Assembly (NCBI RefSeq): GCF_902167145.1
Contig: NC_050102.1
Span: forward strand, 9,300,850 to 9,364,849
Length of the DNA stretch: 64,000 nt
Reading direction: 5' to 3'
Source: Zea mays
Taxonomy: Eukaryota; Streptophyta; Magnoliopsida; Poales; Poaceae
The notes beneath the pieces are model-generated. The model searched no databases, was not told the DNA's origin, and saw only the letters and a program-made list of their open reading frames with translations. Position 1 is the stretch's first letter, and each line of letters begins with the position of its first letter. Of this stretch, positions 54,768 to 64,000 are shown in pieces. Made by a program: the position numbers and the translations under genes.

Positions 54768-57700
54768 TTATTTAGGATTTAGTCGATTCTCCATCGGCTC
54801 TAGCATTACAGGAATGAAACCTTTCTTATCTATACTTATGAATTGATAATCAGAAAAGTCTACTCCTGTGAGACATGTAGCAGTCTCATAAGTCCAGAGT
54901 ACAGGGGCATCGGCCACAGCGATGCAGGCCGATACATCAGCATGTACTTGTTCTATGTCATCGCCTACCCATTGTATCAGCATTTGATGTAATGTAGAAG
55001 GTATACATTGATTGGCGTGAATCCAATCTCTGCCTAGGATTAAACTGTAATTTTCTTCTACATCAGCGACGAAGAATGCAGCAGCAAGGGTCTTAGTCCC
55101 GATGGTTAATTCAACGAACGTGACTCCCCTGGCTTTGATCGAACTATCAGTTCCAACACCGCTGAGGGTCATGTTGGTCTTGACAAGTTCGTCATCTTGT
55201 TTACCTAATTTTCTGTATAATGAATAAGGCATTAGATTTACAGCCGCCCCTCCATCTACCAACATCTTAGCAATCGGTATCCCATCAATGTGGCCGCGCA
55301 CGAAGAGCGGCTTTAAATGATTTACCGATTCTTTTGGTTTAGTAAAGGCGGCTTCTTTAGGACCAAAATCAAACTGGGCAACAACAGGTTCATCGTCGCC
55401 GATAATAGTACAATCGGCAGAAAATGTAATAATATTTACATCCATACCTGGGTGTTCTGAAGAAGCCTCGTAGTCGACCAGGTCTTCTCCCAGCAGGTCG
55501 TCCTCTTCCATTGATGTTGTCGTGTCGTTGGAGGCTTCCTGGTGAACGGCGGACGGTCCGCGTGCGGTGGCCGGACGGTCCGCGCCTGGTGCAGGTTGTC
55601 CAGAAACTTCCTGGTGAACGGCAGACGGTCCGCGCGTAGGGGTCGGACGGTCCGCGCTTGGTGCAGATTGACTTTCTATTTCTGTGGCCGTTTGTTTTTC
55701 CTCAACGGCCTTCGGTCTCCATTTCTTTTGCGGTGGCGGGTATAATGGATGTGTGTCATTAAATGTCTTTTCCGCCTCCTTCTCTTGGCTCTCCTTTGCT
55801 CTTAGGCGTTGTAATTTTCTCTTTTGGGATCGTGTCAATCCCGTTGGGCACCATCGAGGCATGGAGTATTTTGGATCGGCTGTTTTGATGGTAGTCGTAT
55901 CCTTTTCGGTTGCGTTGGCCGATTCGCCGAAAATCATCGGCCCTTTATTGTCTCCCTGTATGACAACATCTGCGGTGCCTATTTTGATGGTGTCCCCTTT
56001 TGTTGTTTTTTGAGTTGCTGCAGGCATATGCCCCCCTGCCGGATTGGTCGGCCTTGAAGGCCGAGTAGTCCGGCAATCCTGTTGGGTTTGTGCCTGGTGA
56101 CCGGATTGAGCAGTGCTCAATCGGTCTTGTACTGGTGGCGTCAACCTGTTGAAAACAGATGTTTGGGGTGCCCCCCAGGCGGGGTACTGCGGCATCCCAA
56201 ATGGATATGGTGGCATGCCCCACATTTGATTTGGGACATATGGCGGAGGTAAATATGTGTACGGATATGGCATAGGTGGATATGGAGGTGGAGGTGTCCA
56301 TGCAGGTATGTTAGGTCTCACTTGTATAGTATGACCTTTCATTTCTTCCGATTGGTGGGGTGGTCCAATCGGCCTGACCTGGCGCTGCTCATGCATGGGT
56401 GAGCGGGGTCGCTTTGCTGGCCGGTCACTGGGGCCGACCTTCTTTTTAACGTATTTAGACAGTAATTGATCAAAAGTTGGGCCGGCTTTAACCAACCGAC
56501 CAGCTGCCTTGAATGTATTTGTTTTCCACATACCTATCTTTGGTCGTCGTGGTTTGAAAGTACGTGGCCGTCGTAAGTCCTGAGTACGGCCGGACCGTCC
56601 GCCGGAGCTCTCCGGACCGTCCGGTGGGGTCCCGGACCGTCCGCGCCTACGTGTCGGACCGTCCGGGATACGCAGCACGGGTTCCTGCATCTGTCTCCCT
56701 GTCTGCGCTTGCCCCCCAGTACTGGAGGCTGTGATGGTCACCTTTAGGGTCTCCCCTCCATCGGGAGTCTTCTCGGCTACCACTTTTCTGCAAGAAACTT
56801 TATGATCCTCATCGGCCTTTTTAGAATTGCCGATGATTGCCCCTTTGCCTTTGCTTTTATCGGCCGTGTTTGGCCGAACCAGGACTTTCTTGCCCTCAAA
56901 GTCGATCACGTTCATTGGAAAGGGCTCTGTATCCACCTGCATTTCCTGAAATTTCAATCGTCCCTCATTAATGGCCGATTGAATCTGTCGTCGGAATACA
57001 TTACAATCATTAGTGGCATGAGAAAATGAGTTATGCCACTTGCAGTACGCACGACGTTTTAGCTCGTCGGCGGATGGAACAGTGTGATTTATTTTAATAT
57101 TGCCATTTTTGAGTAATTCATCAAATATTTTATCACACTTACCAACATTAAACGTAAACTTAACCTCCTCTTGCCATTTCTTTTGAACCGGCTGCAAGGA
57201 GGAACAAGCCGAAGATTTGGCCTGTTTTGGCCAAACCATTTCAGCAGCATATACTTCTGCTGATTCGTCATCTGAGCTACTTTGGTCGCATTCTACTATA
57301 TGTACGTTGTGACGCATTGTTTTAGCAGTTTCTTTGCTCCGGCTTTCGCAAGCCAAAGCCCTCTGGTGTAACTGTGCTAGTGTAAAAAATTGGATGCCTT
57401 CTAATCTCTCTTTTAAATAATATCGTAGACCATTAAAGGCTAATCCTACTAGCTGTTTTTCTGCTAAATGAATTTGAAAGCATCGGTTTCTTGTATCGCG
57501 GAATCTCCGGATGTAATCATTAACCGATTCGTCTTTTGTCTGTCACAATGACACTAAATCTACCAAATCCAATTCATAATCACCGGAGAAAAAATGATCA
57601 TGAAATTTTTGTTCTAGATCCCCCCATGATGAAATGGAATTAGGAGGTAAAGTGGCATACCATGCAAACGCGGTTCCTGTTAGCGATAATGAAAATAAAC

Positions 57701-58928
57701 GTACGCGAAATGCCTCTGTGTCGGCCAATTCTCCCAATTGTGCTAAGAACTGGCCTATATGTTCACGTGTGTTTTTCCCTTGATCACCCGAAAATTTTGC
57801 GAATTCGGGTATCCTGGTTCCCTGTGGGTATGGGTGGTGATCAAATCGGCTGTCATAAGGTTTCCGATATGATTGCCCCCCGGGGACCATGCTTACTCCG
57901 AGCTTATCTCGGAACGCCCCGGCTATTTCTTCCCTTACTATATCAATGGCAGCCGGTGCGAGACCACTGGCTCTCTGGTCAAACATAGGTGGGGTTGGCT
58001 GGACATTAGCATGTTGTCTTTCCCCCCATTGGTTTGAGTTACGTGGTGCATTTTCATTTGCCCTATATGGGTCATAGGTTTGATCGTTTCTTTCCGGCCT
58101 TCTAGGTGGGGCCGGAAAGCTTTCCTGGGCTTTGGATCCTGAATTAATGGGCTGGTGCATCGCATAGTGTGATGGGAAGTGTTGCTGGGACGGGCGAGGA
58201 TTCATGTAATAATCCTCCTCAAAAGACTCATGCGCGGACTGTCCGGATACGTACCCGGACCGTCCGTGGTTATATGCGGACCGTCCGAGTGGGTAGTTTG
58301 GGTTCTGTGCCGTGTGTGGTGGCTCGGGCGCATATCTAGGTAACTCATTAAAAATAGGCCCGACTGTTGCTGGCCCGGACGGTCCGCGCTCACGTGTGGA
58401 CGGTCCGGGCATGTGCAGATCGGCTGGTTTGCTGCCGATTTGCGGTTGCTTAGGGTATGTGTCCATCAGCATCCCATAAAGGGGTTGTGACTGGTCGTGA
58501 CAACCTGTAGCCGATGTGTTACACGCGTTATCTCCTAACTCAACCTCGTGCGAAGGAAAATTTGCGGTACTAGATTTATCAAATGCACGTACTAGTCTCT
58601 TAAGATCGCTTTGCATACCCCCTATGATGTTTTGCATTTGTTCACGCTGATCTTCTACATAATTTCTAAGAGATTGCAGATCGTTGGTATTACTCACATT
58701 GGGGATATCTGGCGTGGGTTGGAGCGAAGCCGGATCCGTCGCCCGATGTCGGACGACCTTGTTATTCCTGTCCACTTTGAAGTTGGCCAAGAACTTTGCT
58801 TTCGCCTCCTGGATCATCCGCTCCTTGTGCTCCTCAAATTGGAGCTGCTCGTCAGCCGGCAAGGTTTCCCAAGTCGGCTCTATGATGTTGCTTGGAGAAA
58901 TATCAGAGCTATCCCTTGAACCGGCCAT
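54768..58928 (-). pseudogene. Gypsy gag and aspartic protease, one internal TGA
   Basis: ATG 58928 (MAGSRDSS) lies 33 bases inside the primer site. The frame runs to TAA 54770-54768 and is broken by TGA at 57545-57543, with the same frame open on both sides (DLVDLVSL, stop, QTKDESVNDYIRRFRDTRN). The gag core spans about 57840-57420. A retroviral-type zinc knuckle is not obvious, but CKWHNSFSHATNDCNVF (near 57040) is a CHHC-like segment. A Pro-rich linker follows (about 56900-55500), interrupted by GGACGGTCCGC-derived codons. Protease is near 55290-54960, with LVDGGAAVNLMP and LILGRDWI. DGG instead of DTG is typical in this lineage. The TGA fits CGA to TGA. Confidence 0.88.
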
Positions 58929-58960
58929 TGAGGGCCGATTTGATAAGCTTAGATATGTTG

Positions 58961-58978
58961 TCCCCAGCGGAGTCGCCA
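58961..58978 (-). other. Second Gypsy element, primer-binding site
   Basis: The minus strand reads TGGCGACTCCGCTGGGGA seven bases inside the 5' LTR. The tRNA was not identified; it is clearly not initiator tRNA-Met. Confidence 0.8.
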
Positions 58979-58985
58979 AAAAGTA

Positions 58986-59666
58986 TGTTGACGCCTTGTC
59001 GGAGCGCCAAATACTCAAGAAGAACCGGCGGCGGTGCTCTCTGGTCAGGCGCGGACGGTCCGCGACCTGGCGCGAGGCGGCGGTGCTTTCTGGTCAGGCG
59101 CGGACGGTCCGCGGCCTGGGGCCGGACGGTCCGCGACCTGGTGCTAGAGCTCGGGTTCCCTGCCTGACGGCCGGACGGTCCGCGCCCTAGGGCCGGACGG
59201 TCCGCGCGTGCGCAGGGACGGCGGAAGTCGCCGGCGGTGGCCTGGATCTCGCTCCCGGGAGGGACCCCGTCGGGGAGGAGAGATCCTAGGGGTTTTCTAG
59301 GCTCGGGCCGGCCGACCTAGACTCCTCCAATCGGCGTAGAGTCGAAGAGAGGCGAAGAATTTGGGGATTGAGAGGCTAAACCTAAACTAGACTAGAACTA
59401 CTCCTAGGATAAAATGCGAATAAAAGTTGTATTGATTCGATTGTTGATTATTACAAATCGGCCGTAGACCTCTCTATTTATAGAGGAGGGGGGCTGGACC
59501 CTTTACACAACTGATTCCGAGCTAATCCCGCGAATATAGCTAACAACCGCAGCACAAAACTCAGAACCCTAATCTGCTCTGCGCATGCGCGGACAGTCCG
59601 GCCTACAGGCGCGGACCGTCCGGACTCAGGGCCGGACAGTCCGCCGGCTCATTTTTGGTTCGAACA
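58986..59666 (-). repeat. Second Gypsy element, 5' LTR (right copy, 681 bp)
   Basis: Partner of 50390-51108. Besides the two indels about ten substitutions were seen, so this pair is somewhat older than the Copia and Tekay pairs. Confidence 0.92.
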
Positions 59667-59671
59667 GTATT

Positions 59672-60654
59672 GTTCCATTGATTTATCTGGGATCAAATAA
59701 ATTCGCCCGCAACCAAATACTTGAATTTCTCTCCCATAATTAGCGTGCAGGATGAAACCAACCTCGGTTATCGACTTTGCGTGTGTTTTCCTCGAATAGC
59801 ACGCGCAGTCCAGATTTATGAAATCAGTCGATTCCTAATTTTACACTCGATAGCACGTCGGACATGCGGCAGCGGAGTGACGGAAGGCGCGACACGTAGT
59901 GAAGAGTTGAATCGGTGGCCGATTCGGATGAACGAAAGGGATAGCGGTAGGGAGATAAGGTGCACACGGGGACCTCCATGGAGACGATACGTGTCTTTCA
60001 CGCAAGTGAGAAGCTGTGCATTGTCACACACAGGGTTGCGCCCGCCACACGCGTCACAATGTCAGGCCACCGAGAGACACGTGCAACGCAAACGTGAAAG
60101 AATTTCAAATGAAATTTAAGGAACTAGATTCGATTTTAAGGATTAGAGTTTGGGCAAGACGTCGATGGCTCAATCCAAACGATACTGGATTCGATGTTTC
60201 AAAAATTACTAAAGTCTGAATTTTGCAAAATAAATTAGGACAGTGTCGTTGAAGCCTAAAGACTGGATTCCGTTGAAGCCGTGCAGTGACCGGGGACGGG
60301 ATTCCGTTGAAGCCTGGAAGTCGTGCCCATGCGTGGTCCCGTGGAGGCCGTGCCCGTGCGTGGAGCCTGGAGGCCGTGGCGCCGTGAAGCCGCTGGATTT
60401 GGTCGGAGGCGCTGTGCCGATGTGCCTACGGTGAGTGGCGGCGCTGTACCTGCGACGGGCGGACGGCTGACCTAGCGGCTAGGGCGGACGACTGAGTGAG
60501 CAGTGGGCAGTGGCGGCGGCACCCGCCATGGCTGAGGGAGGGGGTGGCCATGGGAGAAGTGACGGCGGCTGCGCGCGTGGAATAGAGTTTCGTTTGTTTG
60601 TTTAGCAGGCCTTTAGATGGGCTTTAGTGAGTAAATAAGAAACACAAAAATCAC
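59672..60654 (+). other. CACTA interior, right part
   Basis: AT-rich to 60240. A GC-rich stretch with repeated TTGAAGCC and GGAGGCCGTG strings (60250-60420) and further GGCGG repeats to 60580 follows. No gene is supported, although the composition resembles part of a captured gene's leader. Confidence 0.35.
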
Positions 60655-60852
60655 GTACCTCTATAGCGACCCACCATCAGTCACACACTTACCTCTATAG
60701 CGACCGACCATAAGTCGTTTAATTTATAGACTTTTAGCGACCCACAGACCGTCGCTATAAACGCATTTAGCGACTAACCGTCGGTCCATAACTTTTAGCG
60801 ACTAACCGTCGGTCCCAAATAAGGGCCGCTAAAGATCAACCATCGTGTAGTG
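60655..60852 (-). repeat. CACTA right subterminal repeats and TIR
   Basis: TAGCGACCCACC, TAGCGACCGACC, TAGCGACCCACAG, TAGCGACTAACCGTCGG (twice) and CCGCTAAAG precede the terminal CATCGTGTAGTG. They match the motif set of the left end. Confidence 0.87.
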
Positions 60853-60914
60853 ATATAATTGTGGTTTGTTAGGGTTTTTTTATAATCTACATGAGATGGT
60901 GGTGAATGGTTTAA

Positions 60915-61235
60915 GGGTGCGTTTGGTTTGGCTTTGGCTTTTGCCCATAAAAGCCAAATCAAAGGGCTGGATCCAGGAAGAACTTTTTGTAAAAGCCGAC
61001 TTTTTCGCAGTGCAAAACTGAAATTTTGCAGTGCAAAACTGAAAGCACCCATAGACCTGCTTTTAGTGACTTTAAGATAGAATTGTGAAACATATAACGA
61101 AGAACTTTTAACGCTTTTAGTGGTTTCCACCAAACGGTTTTAGCTTTTTAACAGCTCACGGCCCACAGCAGCTTTTTCCATAGCTCACAGCCTACAACAA
61201 CTTTTTTCATAGTCACAGCCCAACCAAACAGGCCC
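60915..61235 (+). mobile_element. Tourist-like MITE, copy 2
   Basis: 321 bp, GGGTGCGTTTGGTTTGG to AACCAAACAGGCCC, flanked by TAA on both sides. No coding capacity. The terminal inverted repeat is imperfect. Confidence 0.75.
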
Positions 61236-61966
61236 TAAGTGTTAAATGTTACACACGGTTGGATTATGGTCTAATGGATTAGAATGTTCGCTTGCACGTT
61301 TGTACGTAGCGCCTGATTGTACGGTGGTTGTTGTTCTACTTTAAGTTCATTTTGAGAAGCAGTTGAATCGTTGCATATAGCTTCGGTGCTTATACTATGG
61401 ATCTGCCCCTGGTCATTGCAACATGTAAATTATTTCGGTAGATCTTCGAGTGTTCTAACACTACAGACTAGTTTGAGAGCCATAAAACTGGAGATGATTA
61501 GAGGGGTCAAAATTGAATAAGACGGAGATTTTAGTCCTTCCAATCCCCTTCGATTTTGTGACTACCAAACTATTCCTACTAATTCCATAACACGCGATGG
61601 GAATTATTGTGTTGGTGTCCCCTAATTTATTTATTTTATTGTTATTATATTTTTTTTCTTATACACATTTTGATCCCTACAATAATCTTGTCACATCTTT
61701 ATAATATCATGTCTTTAATATTTTGGAATTAGAATGGTTAGTTGTACAAAGCCATTGATGTCACATGACATCGGTCCTATTTGGTGCTTGTTGGAAAAGC
61801 AACTTATTTGATAAACTGGTGGAAAGTAGTTTATTTGATAATTGGTGAAACACATGCTTCTGTTTATTGACTACTTTTAGGATGATGACTTCTATACACT
61901 CAGACCTTATATGCAAGTGTGCAAGCGAGCCTTCTGGTCCGTTAGATCATAATTCAACTGTAGATA
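61236..61966 (+). repeat. Array unit 2 (L and R joined), with the empty CACTA target site
   Basis: L (61236-61670) and R (61684-61966) are contiguous here, whereas in unit 1 the channel fragment lies between them. ATA at 61964-61966 followed by TAATTGTGG is the unoccupied equivalent of the CACTA insertion site. L (61250-61365) and R (61865-61960) are imperfect inverted repeats of each other. Confidence 0.85.
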
Positions 61967-62023
61967 TAATTGTGGTTTGTTAGGATTTTTTTTATAATCT
62001 ATATGAGATGGTGGATGGTTCAA

Positions 62024-62343
62024 GGGTGTGTTTTGTTTGACTTTGGCTTTTGCCCATAAAAGCCAAACCAAAGGGGTGGATCTAGGAAGAACTTTTTATA
62101 AATGCTGAGTTTTTTGCAGTGAAAAACTGAAATTTTGCAGTGCAAAACTGAAAGTACCCCTGGACCTGCTTTTAGTGGCTTTAAGATAGAATTGTGAAAA
62201 CATATATTGAAGAACTTTTAATGGCTTTTAGTGGTTTGCACCAAACGGTTTTAGCTTTTTAACAGCTCATGGCCCACATCAGCTTTTTCCACAGCTCACA
62301 GCCTACAACTTTTTTCAGAGCCGCAGCCCAACCAAACAGGCCC
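62024..62343 (+). mobile_element. Tourist-like MITE, copy 3
   Basis: 320 bp, closely related to copy 2. The left flank is CAA rather than TAA. It was duplicated with the array unit, not inserted separately. Confidence 0.75.
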
Positions 62344-62741
62344 TAAGTGTTAAATGTTACACACGGTTGGATTATGGTCTAATGGATTAGAATGTTCGCT
62401 TGCACGTTTGCACGTAGCGTCTGATTGTACGGTGGTTGTTGTTCTACTTTAAGTTCATTTTGAGAAGCAGTTGAATCGTTGCATATAGCTTCGGTGCTTA
62501 TACTATGGATCTGCCCCTGGTCATTGCAGCATGTAAATTATTTCGGTAGATCTTCGAGTGTTCTAACACTACGGGCTAGTTTGAGAGCCACAAAACCGGA
62601 GATGATCGGAGGGGTCAAATTTGAATAAGACGGAGATTTTAGCCTTTCCAACCCCCTCCGATTTTATGACTAACAAAATATTCCTACTAATTCCGTAACA
62701 CCACGCGATGGGAATTATTGTTGTTGGTGTCCCCTAATTTT
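62344..62741 (+). repeat. Array unit 3, left part only
   Basis: Nearly identical to 61236-61635, and it ends near the run of T after GGTGTCCCCTAATTT. R is missing, so the array stops here. Confidence 0.85.
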
Positions 62742-63138
62742 TTTTTACCGCACTATGGCTATATGGCTTCAAGGCAACATATAGACACCGGTTGTGGCAC
62801 GAATACCACGTGGGACCTGGCTATATAGGATTTAAAAATCGTAAGAAATAACTACTAGTCGATTTTTAAATATTGTTTATAAAAAAAAAGCGGCGAACAC
62901 CGAAGCCTCCTCGTGACCGGGGCGGGCCTCTGCAACAAAACTATGACTTACAGAGGAACGCATGCGGCCATGCAGAGAGTGTCGTCAGGGTCCTCCGGTC
63001 GTCGCCTCCACGGCTCCACTGGGTAACTGATGGACGCGTCCTGCACTGCATGGTCTGCATTTGTCCGCCCCGCTTCCCTTTTGCTGATGGAATCCCGGCT
63101 GCAGGTACCGGTTTATGTCGCCTACTGCCTGCTTTGAC
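62742..63138 (+). other. Unique sequence upstream of the candidate gene
   Basis: No element or gene was recognised. A short A run at 62880-62889 precedes GC-richer sequence, a possible boundary of an old insertion. Confidence 0.35.
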
Positions 63139-63190
63139 GCACCCTCTCTCTCTCTCTTCTCTCTCTCTCCTCTCTCTCTCTCTCTCTGAC
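63139..63190 (+). repeat. (CT)n microsatellite
   Basis: A run of CT/TC dinucleotides with a few interruptions. Such tracts are common in 5' leaders and core promoters of plant genes. Here it lies about 450 bases before the candidate start codon. Confidence 0.9.
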
Positions 63191-63642
63191 TCTGAGAAAA
63201 GCATATATTGTATTCATCTATTAGTACCCAGACCGAATTCTGTTCTAGCTATATATATGTGCTTCTTCCAGCATCAGGCTGCTTAAGGCTTTACCGGCCA
63301 GTCAATTCAAGCAGAGAGGTGAGTCCTCCAACCTATCAACCGATCTCTGTTCGAATTCGACCGGTGTTCTTCTTTCTTCTCGTCACAGGAATTTAATTTC
63401 TTAGCTTCTAATGTTTACATACGCGGTTGGTTTTGATGGGGTTATTAGCACACACATATATATAGACGGAATGAATATACACACGAACAATACGATCGAA
63501 TGTAATCTTTGCATTACGCATCCTCTCCTCCTTTTGCAAAGTGAAAAAGGGGGGAATATTATAACTGATAAGCGCGGCGGCTACCACCACCTGTTCATCC
63601 AGTGGCCAGTGCTATCAAAAAGGGAAAGGTGATCGTCTATAT

Positions 63643-63849
63643 ATGGATCCATGCCGAGGAAGGAGTTCGTCAAGGAGGGGCTCCATTGCTGCTGGAGCTG
63701 GACATGGTCACTTTGATGCAGACGACGATGCAGCAGCACTAGTTCCTCCTCCTTACCGCCTGTTCCCGGAGCCGGAGGAGACGGCCGCCCGCGACATCCA
63801 GCTCCGTCAGTTCTTCTCCGTGGATCGGCGCCAGCCGCCGCAGCTGGAG
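63643..63849 (+). CDS. First coding exon of a possible host gene, product unknown
   Basis: ATG 63643 opens 69 codons ending at CTGGAG/GTACTT, a good donor in phase 0. The protein starts MDPCRGRSSSRRGSIAAG, has an acidic and alanine stretch, then PPPYRLFPEPEE and RDIQLRQFFSVDRRQPPQLE. The base composition is GC-rich at third positions, typical of grass 5' exons. An upstream leader intron is possible: AGAGAG/GTGAGT occurs near 63318. I do not recognise the family. A second ATG in another frame (63651) gives only a short peptide. The rest of the gene would lie beyond the window. Confidence 0.5.
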
Positions 63850-64000
63850 GTACTTCTTCATTAATTCTCAATAATTTTGGATCCTCAGCTCTATTATCGT
63901 ACTGCTGTATGCAACTGCGAGTTACTACCTCCCCGTTCGTTTTTATTTGTCGTCGGGTAGTATAATATTGAACTAAGTGGTGTCAAATCAAATAAATAAA
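63850..64000 (+). other. Putative first intron, or a young insertion at its edge
   Basis: AT-rich sequence after the donor. CTCCCCGTTCGTTTTTATTTG resembles the start of a Stowaway-type MITE (CTCCCTCCGTTC), but its other end is outside the window. Confidence 0.3.

Larger units (their letters stand above)
50390..59666 (-). mobile_element. Second Tat-lineage Ty3/Gypsy LTR retrotransposon
   Basis: 9277 bp, with LTRs 50390-51108 (719 bp) and 58986-59666 (681 bp) and duplication GTATT (50385-50389 and 59667-59671). Read on the minus strand the LTR starts TGTTCGAACC and ends GGCGTCAACA. The primer site (58961-58978) is not the initiator tRNA-Met type. Pol has two RNase H domains, placing it in the Tat lineage. 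The LTRs differ in length because of two indels within GGACGGTCCGC-rich segments. The family name was not assigned. Confidence 0.92.
24349..60852. mobile_element. CACTA-type DNA transposon, non-autonomous, 36.5 kb with nested insertions
   Basis: The left end is CACTACACGACGGTT and the right end, read inward, is CACTACACGATGGTT. ATA is duplicated on both sides (24346-24348 and 60853-60855), the 3-bp duplication expected of CACTA elements. Subterminal regions at both ends carry many copies of TAGCGACC(A/G)AC-like motifs in both orientations, as CACTA elements do. An unoccupied paralogue of the target is at 61964-61966. No TNPD- or TNPA-like transposase was found, so movement would need help from elsewhere. 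Removing the later LTR elements leaves roughly 5.5 kb of original CACTA sequence, including captured host-gene exons. Confidence 0.88.

Noticed and set aside
63643..63849. First exon of a second Shaker potassium channel
   Set aside because: The predicted peptide lacks any similarity to the N-termini of AKT, KAT or SKOR-type channels that I know.

Overview
The window is plant nuclear DNA, almost certainly maize (Zea mays) or a very close relative. It is a stack of nested transposable elements around a few pieces of host gene. The evidence is the element families: a Tekay-type chromovirus with 3.3 kb LTRs, an Opie/Ji-like SIRE-clade Copia element, two dual-RNase-H (Tat-lineage) Gypsy elements, Tourist-like MITEs and a CACTA element. 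Split, spliced plant genes lie between them. No bacterial, organellar or CRISPR features were seen. All identities and counts below were read by eye; no search was run.

Layout. (1) 1-21149 is the 3' part of a Tat-lineage Gypsy element (+ strand; its 5' end lies outside the window). It is split by a complete Tekay chromovirus (3858-16811, - strand, TSD CATGT). (2) 21150-24348 holds a MITE and then the 3' half of an AKT1-like Shaker potassium-channel gene (cyclic-nucleotide-binding region, ankyrin repeats, KHA domain). The pore half is absent, and a 7-bp duplication breaks exon 2 of those visible. (3) 24349-60852 is a 36.5 kb CACTA-type element with matching TIRs and TSD ATA. Its original left part carries minus-strand exon fragments that look captured from host genes: villin, inositol-phosphorylceramide synthase, and one unidentified. 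It was later invaded by a SIRE-clade Copia element (27964-49638), which was itself invaded by a non-autonomous Copia relative (29692-41850). A second Tat-lineage Gypsy element (50390-59666) also sits in it. (4) 60853-62741 continues a tandem array of about 1.1 kb units that begins left of the CACTA element. The array includes an unoccupied copy of the CACTA target site at 61964-61966. (5) 62742-64000 leads into a possible host gene, whose first coding exon (63643-63849) ends at a good donor site and was not identified.

Every insertion placed here has its direct repeat identified except the first Gypsy element, so the order of events can be read: tandem duplication, then CACTA, then Copia and Gypsy, then the non-autonomous Copia. 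LTR pairs differ by about 0.2-0.4 percent for Tekay and both Copia elements, meaning recent insertions. The Copia element keeps uninterrupted gag and pol. The Tekay polyprotein is broken by three amber codons, all consistent with CAG to TAG.
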